From Actinomadura rifamycini DSM 43936 (GTDB lineage: Bacteria > Actinomycetota > Actinomycetes > Streptosporangiales > Streptosporangiaceae): a DNA stretch of 64,000 nt. The stretch's first letter is position 1; the number at the start of each line of letters is the position of its first letter. The DNA lies in assembly GCF_000425065.1 (NCBI RefSeq), contig NZ_AULB01000024.1, positions 62,001 through 126,000 on the forward strand, given 5' to 3'. The translations under genes were made by a program, and so were the position numbers. Shown piece by piece: positions 55,905 through 64,000 of the stretch. The notes under the pieces were generated by a model. That model was given only the letters and a program-made list of their open reading frames with translations. It did not search any database and was not told where the DNA came from.

Positions 55905-57269
55905 TCAGAAGCGGTCGAACGCGCCGTGCAACCGGTCCAGGGTGCTCTCCAGCCAGCCGGCCAGCCCGTACATCGGCGCGAAGCTCGGCGTCAGCGACAG
56001 CGCGCCCACGACCGCCGCCAGGGTCAGCGCCGCGAGCACCGCGCCGAGCCCCGCGATCGTCCGCGGCGACCCGGCGATCCGCAGGAACATCCGCTCCAGC
56101 CTGCGCCGCGGCCCCCGCACGCCCGGCGCCGTCCACAGCACGGCCGCGCCCGCGCCCGCGCCGAACGCGCACGCGGCGAGCGCGTCGATCTCGACGCCGA
56201 ACACGGTGGCGGCGAGCAGCGCGGGCGGCACCGCGACCGTGCACACCGCCGCGTACGGGACGGTCGCCAGCGTCCGGCCGAACGCGAGCGTCCAGTCCCG
56301 GAACGAGACCGCCGTGACCGCGCGCAGCCAGGTCACCGCGGCCAGCGACAGCACCAGCCCGACGACCGGCATCATCATCGCGGCGCCCACGGCGATCACT
56401 ACGACCATCGCGGCGAGCAGCCGGGCCCAGCCCTGCGCGACGGCGAGCCGGTGCGCGTCCGCCGCCGCCCCCGCACCCGCCGTCCCCGCACCCGCCGTCC
56501 CCGCACCCGCCGTCTGCGTCCGCGGCGCGTCCGGCCGCGCGACCGGCTCCGGCGGCGCGGGCATCGCCTCGGGCGCCGGGCGCGGGACGGCCGCGGCCGG
56601 GCCCTCACCGGGCGGCGGCTCCAGTCGCGCGACCGCGGCGGCCAGCGCGGCGGACGTCGGGCGGGCCGCCCGGTCGGCGGACGCGGCGGCCTCCACCAGC
56701 GGGCGCAGGCCCGCCGGGACGGCGGCCGGGTCCACGGCCGCGAACAGCACCGCGGCGGCCCACGCGCGGACGTCGTCGGCCGGATCGGCGCCCGGGACGA
56801 GCCCGAAGTCGATGACGACGGGGGCGTCGTCCACCAGCAGCACCGTCCCGGGACGCAGGTCGCCGTGCGCGAGGCCCGCGCCGTGGATCGCGGCGACCGC
56901 CTTGGCGAGGCCGAGCGCCAGGCCGTGCAGCGCCTCCCCCGCCAGCGGGCCCCGCTCCGCGACGGCGTCCGCGAGCGGCCGCCCCGGCACCAGCCGCGTC
57001 ACCACGTAGCCCGCGCCGGCAGCGTCGAGGGCGGCTTCGCCGGCAGCGTCGAGGGCGGCTTCGCCGGCAGCGTCGAGGGCGGCTTCGCCGTCTAGGACGT
57101 CCACCACGTACGGGCTGCGCACCTCCCGCATCCGCGCGATGTCGGGCGCGGCGCCCGCGGGCAGCGCGCGGATCGCCACGTCGCGGCCGTCCGGGCCGGT
57201 GGCGCGGTGGACGGCCCCGTCCCCCAGCGAGGAAAGCAGCCGGTACGGGCCGATGTGTTCGCCGATCAT
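55905..57269 (-). CDS. Membrane pseudokinase (degenerate Ser/Thr kinase) with internal repeats
   Basis: 454 aa. The N-terminal 215 residues follow the kinase fold, but key positions are lost: the glycine loop reads LGDGAVHRATG, the ATP Lys is Arg34 (VAIRALP), HRDxKxxN is HGDLRPGT (135-142; Asn replaced by Thr), and there is no APE. DFG is kept (154-156). Residues 61-84 are three copies of GEAALDAA. A Pro/Ala linker with three more 5-residue repeats (AGAGT) leads to four membrane helices (283-425), whose APGVRGPRRRLERMF loop resembles the membrane part of the kinase at 59762-61708. So it is a paralogue that has probably lost catalysis. It is third in a three-gene run, 49 bp after the tandem kinase. 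Confidence 0.75.
   Translation of the reverse strand: MIGEHIGPYRLLSSLGDGAVHRATGPDGRDVAIRALPAGAAPDIARMREVRSPYVVDVLDGEAALDAAGEAALDAAGEAALDAAGAGYVVTRLVPGRPLADAVAERGPLAGEALHGLALGLAKAVAAIHGAGLAHGDLRPGTVLLVDDAPVVIDFGLVPGADPADDVRAWAAAVLFAAVDPAAVPAGLRPLVEAAASADRAARPTSAALAAAVARLEPPPGEGPAAAVPRPAPEAMPAPPEPVARPDAPRTQTAGAGTAGAGTAGAGAAADAHRLAVAQGWARLLAAMVVVIAVGAAMMMPVVGLVLSLAAVTWLRAVTAVSFRDWTLAFGRTLATVPYAAVCTVAVPPALLAATVFGVEIDALAACAFGAGAGAAVLWTAPGVRGPRRRLERMFLRIAGSPRTIAGLGAVLAALTLAAVVGALSLTPSFAPMYGLAGWLESTLDRLHGAFDRF
56472..56516 (-). repeat. Three 15-bp repeats in the pseudokinase linker
   Basis: CGCACCCGCCGTCCC twice exactly and once with two changes (56472-56486, 56487-56501, 56502-56516), coding the AGAGT-type pentapeptides of the linker. 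Confidence 0.9.
57018..57089 (-). repeat. Three exact 24-bp repeats in the pseudokinase gene
   Basis: The 24-mer beginning GGCAGCGTCGAGG occurs three times without a single change (57018-57041, 57042-57065, 57066-57089), coding GEAALDAA three times between the kinase beta-3/beta-4 equivalents. Perfect identity points to recent expansion. Confidence 0.95.
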
Positions 57270-59761
57270 ATGGTCGGCACCCTACCGATCTCCGCCGCCC
57301 GCGTCCCGGACCGCGCGGTCAGGCGTAGCCGGTGCGGCGCAGTTCCGTCTCGAGCGCGGCGAGGAACGCGTCGACCTCCGCCTTCACGTAGGTCTCGCGG
57401 AGGCGGCGCAGCGTGAACGTCCGGGCGCGGACGTCGTCGGCGCCGATCACCTCGGCGAGGGCGCGGCGGTCGCCGGTGAGCCAGCCGAGGGCCCGCGCGA
57501 CGAACTCGTCCACCTCGGCCGGGTCGTAGCCCTCCTTGAACCGGACGCGGGTGAACCGGGCGCCGTTCAGCAGACCGACGACCCGCCGCACGTCCACGAA
57601 CTGCCCCGGCATCACGGGCTGCTTCTGCAGGACGGCCTGCGCGTGCCTGCCGTACAGGCTCGCGGCCCGGTAGATCTCGGCGAGGCGCGGCCCGTTCGCG
57701 GGGATGCCCGTGCCGGTCTGGGCGTCGCGCGCGGCGCGCCCGGCCGCGGCCAGCGCCTTCTGCGCGTACTTGGCGGCGTGCCCGTGCTCGATCCACGACC
57801 CGCCCATCGCGTGGGCGCGCTCGGCGGCGACCAGCTCCCGCTTCGCCTCCGCCAGCGACACCTCGATCACCGACACCGTCAGCGCGAACCCCGACCGGGC
57901 GAACGCGGCGCGGCCCGCGACGACCTGGTCGGCGGGGGGCCGCGCCGCCGGACGGGGCCGCGGTTCGGGCTCCGGCTCCGGCCGCGGCTGCGGCTTCGGT
58001 GCGGGCCGCAGGTTGAGCCGGGGCGCGATCGACCCCGGGTTCGCGAACCGGGCGGCGAGCTCCTGCGCGTCCGGACGGTCCGCGGGGTCGCGGGCCAGCG
58101 CGTCCTCCAGGACCTCCTTCAGGTCGGGCTCGATGCCCGCGAGGTCCGGCCAGCCGGTCAGCACCCGGCGGACGAACGCGGCCGGGCTCGTCGCCTCGTA
58201 CGCGCGGCGCCCGGTCGCGGCGAACGCGATCGTCGCGGCCCAGCCGAACACGTCCGTGGGCGGGCCCGACGGGCGTCCCTCCAGCACCTCGGGCGACACG
58301 TAGCCGGGCGTCCCCATCGGGCCCTGCGTCAGCCGCGTCGCGCCCGACAGGTACGCGATGCCGAAGTCGATCAGCACCGGGGCGCCCGCGACCAGCATCA
58401 CGTTGCCGGGGTTGACGTCGCGGTGCACGCTGTCGGCCGCGTGGACCGCCGCGAGCGCCTCCGCCAGCCCCCCGGCGAGCCGCAGCAGCCCGTCCCGGGG
58501 CAGCGGCCCGCGGTCCTTGACGGTCTCCAGCAGCGAGGTGCCCTCGACGTACCGGGTGACGATGTAGGGCTGCTCGGCGTCCAGGTCGTGGTCGACCAGC
58601 TCCACCACGTGCCGGCTGCTGATCCGCCGCATCGCCTCGACCTCGCGGCGCAGCCGGTCGCGGGCCTGGAACTCGGCGGGCAGCGCCGCGTGCAGCATCT
58701 TCACCGCGACCATCCGGCCGTCGTCGGCGCGGGCGAGGAACACCTCGCCCATGCCGCCGCGCCCGAGCCGCTGCAGCGGCCGGTACGGGCCGATCGGTTC
58801 GAGCGGCCGCGACCGGACCGGCCCCCGCACGGACGGCTGGCTGCCGCCGGACGCGCGCAGCCCGATCGAGTCGGGGCGCAGCGCCCGCAGCCGCCGCACC
58901 AGGTGCTCCGCGGACGGCCGGGCGGCGGGGTCGGCGGCGAGCGCCTCCTCCAGCAGCGGCCGCAGCTCCGCCGGGACGTCGCCCAGGTCGTGGTCGCCGC
59001 GGATGATCCGCAGGCAGACGGCCGCGTCGTTCGGCGCGTCGTACAGGTCGCGGCCGGTCGCGGCGTACGCGACGGTCGCCGCCCACGCGAACACGTCGGC
59101 GGCCGGGCCCGCGTCGTGGCCCTCCAGCAGTTCCGGCGCCAGGTACCGCCACGTGCCCGCGCGGGCGCCCGTGCGGGTGAGGCGGGTGTCGTCCACGCCC
59201 TGCGAGATGCCGAAGTCGATGACGACCGGCTCGCCGCCCTCCAGCAGGACGTTGCCGGGCTTGATGTCGCGGTGCACGACGCCCGCGCGGTGGACGGCCT
59301 CCAGCGCCTCGGCCGTCCCGACCGCGATCCGCCACAGCGCCGCGCCGTTCGCGACGCGCCCCTCGCGGACGGCGTCCTGGAGGGCGCGGCCCTCGACGTA
59401 CCGGGTGACGATGTACGGGACGCGGGCGTCCACGTCGAACTCGACGATCTCGGCGACGCGCGGGGTGGTGACCCGGCCCATCGTCTCGACCTCGCGGCGC
59501 AGCCGGGCCCGCGAGTCGCCCTGGTCCACCAGGTGCGGGTGCAGGATCTTGACGGCGTACGTGCCGCCGCGCGGGTCGGTGGCGCGGAAGACCTGCCCCA
59601 TTCCCCCCGCGCCGATCAGCTCCAGCGGACGGTAGGGGCCGATCGCCGCGGGCAGGTCCCCGCCGGGACGCGCGGGCGCGGGCTCCGGGGACGGCGGCGG
59701 ACCGGCGGGCGGTCCGCTCGGGGGCGGGGGACCGGGCGTCGGCGGGGGGCTCCAGGCTCCG

Positions 59762-61708
<1,947 letters not shown>

Positions 61709-61929
61709 CGTTTGCGAAAACCCTACCCTTCGCACGCTCCCCGAAAGGATGCCGGCAGGAGGTCGCCGCCCCTCCCCCTCCTGAGTTCTCTCACGTCCTC
61801 TTTGACGCCGCCGACCCCCGGTCGGGTTCCGGCTCGGACGACATCCCAGGTGAAGAAAGGGTGAAGGAACGATGATCGCGGGGTCGGGGCGGGTCGCGGC
61901 GGGACGGCCGGGGGCCGGGCCGGGGCGCG

Positions 61930-62880
61930 TCAGGACTCGCGGGCGGCCCTCCGGGCGCGGCGCTCCTCGCGGCGGGTCTCGAACTTGGTCGCGGCGGCGT
62001 CGAGCTGCGCCAGGAAGTCGTTCAGCTCGTCGCGGGCCTTGTCGCCGTCGCCGGTCAGGTCGGTGCGGTCCCACACCTTCCACTTGCGCAGCACCGGGAC
62101 GAGGACGTCGTCGTGGTGCAGGCGCAGGTCGTAGATGCCGGCGTTCGCGATGATCACGGACTTCTTGAGGAACCCCTCGATGCCGGTGCCGGGCATCTCG
62201 AACGCCTTGACGACGTCGGTGATCGCCCGCATCGTCTCGTTCGGCGCGATCTCCAGCGCGGCGCCCAGCAGGTTCCGGTAGAAGATCATGTGCAGGTTCT
62301 CGTCGGCGGCGATGCGGGCCATCATCTGCTCGCAGACCGGGTCGCCGGACGCCTTGCCGGTGTTGCGGTGGGAGACGCGGGTGGCCAGCTCCTGGAACGA
62401 GACGTACGCCGTGCCGTGCAGGAACGAGTCGCCGTGCGTGGCCGCGTAGCCCTGCTCCATGTGGTGCATGCGGGCGCGCTCGAGCGCGACCGGGTCGACG
62501 GCGCGGGTGACGGTGAGGTAGTCGCGCAGGACGATGCCGTGCCGGTTCTCCTCGGCCGTCCACCGGTTGACCCAGGCGCCCCAGGCGCCCTCCTGGCCGA
62601 AGACGGTCGCGATCGCGTTGTGGTAGCCGGGCAGGTTGTCCTCGGTGAGGAGGTTGACGATCAGCGACTCGCGGGCCTCCTGGCTGAGCTTGGACTGCTC
62701 CAGCGACCACTCCTCGCCGCCGAGGGGGCCGTCGAAGTCGCGGCCCTCGCTCCACGGCACGTACTGGTGCGGGAACCACTCCTTGGCCATCGACAGGTGG
62801 CGGTCCAGCTCCTTCTCGACGACCTGCTCGAGCTCGAGCAGGAGGCCGTGCTGGAACTTCGTCTCGGGGCTCTCGGACAT
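61930..62880 (-). CDS. Acyl-ACP desaturase (ferritin-like diiron, DesA type)
   Basis: 316 aa from the ATG at 62878-62880 with GAGGAAG upstream. Soluble stearoyl-ACP-desaturase family enzyme that introduces a cis double bond into acyl chains. The two diiron-ligand motifs are present as WTAEENRHGIVLRDYL (E-E-x-x-H) and ARIAADENLHMIFYRNLLGA (D-E-x-x-H), with NLLTEDNLPGYHNAI supplying another Glu. The C-terminus is basic (FETRREERRARRAARES). Likely adjusts membrane fluidity. The inverted repeat at 62897-62916 just upstream resembles TetR-type sites found at actinobacterial desaturase genes. Monocistronic. Confidence 0.92.
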   Translation of the reverse strand: MSESPETKFQHGLLLELEQVVEKELDRHLSMAKEWFPHQYVPWSEGRDFDGPLGGEEWSLEQSKLSQEARESLIVNLLTEDNLPGYHNAIATVFGQEGAWGAWVNRWTAEENRHGIVLRDYLTVTRAVDPVALERARMHHMEQGYAATHGDSFLHGTAYVSFQELATRVSHRNTGKASGDPVCEQMMARIAADENLHMIFYRNLLGAALEIAPNETMRAITDVVKAFEMPGTGIEGFLKKSVIIANAGIYDLRLHHDDVLVPVLRKWKVWDRTDLTGDGDKARDELNDFLAQLDAAATKFETRREERRARRAARES

Positions 62881-62896
62881 GCGCTTCCTCGCTCCT

Positions 62897-62916
62897 AACT
62901 TACCCAACCGTAGGTT
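62897..62916. promoter_or_regulatory. Candidate TetR-type operator upstream of the desaturase
   Basis: On the minus strand AACCTACGG-TT-GGGTAAGTT; the 9-bp arms are complementary at 7 positions. It lies 16 bp upstream of the ATG. CCTACGG...GTAGG-like palindromes occur at fatty-acid desaturase genes of other actinobacteria (memory). Confidence 0.45.
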
Positions 62917-63065
62917 TCGATGGTCGCGAGTCCGCGGTACCGCCGTCAAGTAACTCCGGGAACAATCAACCGCGCGCGACTTTTGTAGACCCGGACGAAA
63001 CGCGAGCCCCGCCTTTGCCGCTCACGGCGAACCGCCGCTCGGGGACGCTCCGTCCGGGACCCGCC

Positions 63066-63833
63066 TCACTGCGTGTCGGCGGCCTGCTTCCACATCCGGC
63101 CGGCCGCCGCCCGCAGCAGCGGCCGGGGCAGGATCCGCAGCGCGGGCATCACCGCCTTGTACTGGGCGCCGGGGACGCACAGCGCCCGCCCGGCCGCGAC
63201 CGCCTCCAGCCCGGCGCGGGCCACGGCGTCGCGCCGCAGCCACAGCAGGTTCGCGGCCGACTCCTCGTCCGTCCGCGTGAACCCGGGGCACAGCGCCGTC
63301 ACGTGCACGCCCTTCTCCGCGACCTCCGCGTGCAGGCTCTCCGAGAAGGACGCCACGTACGCCTTCGTCGCACCGTACGTCGCGCTGCCCGGCGACGGCG
63401 CGAACCCGGCGACCGACGCGACGTTCAGCACCCCGCCGCGGCCGCGCTCCACCATCCCCGGCAGCGCCGCGCGCGTCAGCCGGACCAGCGCGGTCACGTT
63501 CAGCTCGATCTGCGCGAGCTGGTTCTCCAGCGGCTCCTCCGCGAACGCGCCGAACGCGCCGTACCCGGCGTTGTTCACGAGCAGCTCGACCGGCGCGTCG
63601 CGCAGCCGCCGCTCGACCTCGCCGCGCCGCTCCGGGTCGGTGAGGTCGGCCGCGAGGACCTCCACCCCGACCCGGTACCGCTCGACGAGCTCGCGCGCCA
63701 GGCGGTCCAGCAGGCCGGTCCGGCGCGCGACGAGCACGAGGTCGGCGCCCCGCTCGGCGAGGAGCCGCGCGAAGCTCTCCCCGATCCCGCTGGACGCGCC
63801 CGTCACGAGCGCCGTTCGGTACGCCTGCCGCAT
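63066..63833 (-). CDS. Short-chain dehydrogenase/reductase (DltE/YqjQ-like SDR)
   Basis: 255 aa. Classical SDR: cofactor motif TGASSGIG (11-18), VARRTGLLDRLARELVERY for NADP(H) preference (Arg after the second strand), LLVNNAGYGAFG, the catalytic Ser in LNVASVAGFAPSPGSATYGA and the YxxxK pair in YGATKAYVASFSESLHAE. CPGFTRTDEE follows. The C-terminal 60 residues (RILPRPLLRAAAGRMWKQA) could contact the membrane. The substrate is unknown; relatives act on lipids or ketones. It is upstream of the desaturase on the same strand, 185 bp apart, so a joint lipid role is possible but unproven. Confidence 0.9.
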   Translation of the reverse strand: MRQAYRTALVTGASSGIGESFARLLAERGADLVLVARRTGLLDRLARELVERYRVGVEVLAADLTDPERRGEVERRLRDAPVELLVNNAGYGAFGAFAEEPLENQLAQIELNVTALVRLTRAALPGMVERGRGGVLNVASVAGFAPSPGSATYGATKAYVASFSESLHAEVAEKGVHVTALCPGFTRTDEESAANLLWLRRDAVARAGLEAVAAGRALCVPGAQYKAVMPALRILPRPLLRAAAGRMWKQAADTQ

Positions 63834-63898
63834 GGGCGCCGAGCCTATCGGGCGATCTTCGTCCGGCCGCGGGAGACGCGCGAAATGGGCGCACCGCG

Positions 63899-64000
63899 CT
63901 ACCGCGGCGCGCCCATGAAGGCGACCGGGGGGACCATCGCGGCCGGGTCCTCGCCCGCGGCCAGGAGCCCGACGGTGAACGCCGCCGCGGCCTCCAGCAG
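63899..64000 (-). CDS. C-terminal fragment of an unidentified protein (runs off window)
   Basis: The last 33 codons of a frame entering from the right edge, ending in TAG at 63899-63901: LLEAAAAFTVGLLAAGEDPA and then AMVPPVAFMGAPR. Codon bias is typical of coding sequence here. The fragment is too short to identify a family. It lies 65 bp upstream of the SDR gene on the same strand and may belong to the same transcript. Confidence 0.45.
   Translation of the reverse strand: MLEAAAAFTVGLLAAGEDPAAMVPPVAFMGAPR

Noticed and set aside
61709..62779. Extension of the membrane kinase frame to 62779
   Set aside because: The extra part is the out-of-frame shadow of the acyl-ACP desaturase, and kinase homology starts at the ATG at 61706-61708.

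Overview
The window is about 73% G+C with strong G/C third-position bias and many GTG starts (plus one TTG). Two tRNA genes, leaderless-type promoters, amino-acid attenuators, Ser/Thr kinases and DUF families typical of spore-forming actinomycetes place it in Actinomycetota, most likely a Thermomonosporaceae/Streptosporangiales genome (Actinomadura-like). That placement is inference from gene content. Nothing looks like a plasmid, phage, IS element or CRISPR array. The order of the core genes resembles the conserved chromosomal segment that in Streptomyces runs from ligA and gatCAB through ilvBNC, serA, leuB, ilvE and cimA to the tRNA-Gln/Glu pair.

Layout. 1-2.6 kb: the edge of what looks like a gas-vesicle-associated cluster (SRPBCC protein plus a partial gene), then a small lipoprotein and a SnoaL-like protein. 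2.66-2.95 kb: a tRNA-Gln/tRNA-Glu operon with promoter and terminator. 3-11.2 kb: FAH-family hydrolase, a membrane-anchored CBM2-like protein, small Sel1 and DUF proteins, a GntR/UTRA regulator divergent from a 61-aa membrane peptide, two GNAT enzymes, a ribbon-helix-helix protein, a cyclic-nucleotide-binding protein with a degenerate cyclase domain, and an ABM monooxygenase. 11.2-18.3 kb: cimA, ilvE, leuB, a FhuF-like ferric reductase and serA. 18.5-25.9 kb: a thymidylate-synthase-like protein without the expected cysteine, a DUF2079 membrane protein, a PadR/ABC ATPase/ABC permease operon, and an orphan accessory domain of a glycosyltransferase. 26-29.5 kb: the ilvB-ilvN-ilvC operon with attenuator. 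29.6-41 kb: two GGDEF-EAL proteins flanking a PQQ-type sugar dehydrogenase, a methyltransferase and gatCAB. 41-50 kb: ligA, a MetE-like protein, an LLM oxidoreductase, mnmA, a DUF695-like protein, a DUF1206 protein and a cysteine desulfurase. 50-53.8 kb: a TetR/MFS pair and a Ser/Thr kinase. 53.8-55.6 kb: etfBA. 55.9-61.7 kb: three consecutive kinase-family genes. 61.9-64 kb: an acyl-ACP desaturase, an SDR and a partial gene.

How the genes work together. cimA, leuB, ilvE and ilvBNC make most of the isoleucine/leucine/valine pathway; serA feeds serine and glycine. Two of these units (ilvB, cimA) carry a leader-peptide attenuator of the same design, and ilvB and leuB carry boxes like those of the IclR-type regulator LtbR/NdgR. 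MnmA and the nearby cysteine desulfurase form a probable tRNA-thiolation pair. GatCAB with tRNA-Gln and tRNA-Glu fits the transamidation route, although gltX is not in the expected place.

The most unusual locus is the kinase triplet at 55.9-61.7 kb: a membrane kinase, then an overlapping gene coding two kinase domains in one chain followed by two DivIVA-like motifs, then a membrane pseudokinase containing exact 24-bp repeats. Other items to check are the cNMP-binding/degenerate-cyclase protein, the cysteine-less thymidylate-synthase-like protein, and a C7-tract frameshift in a small membrane protein gene.
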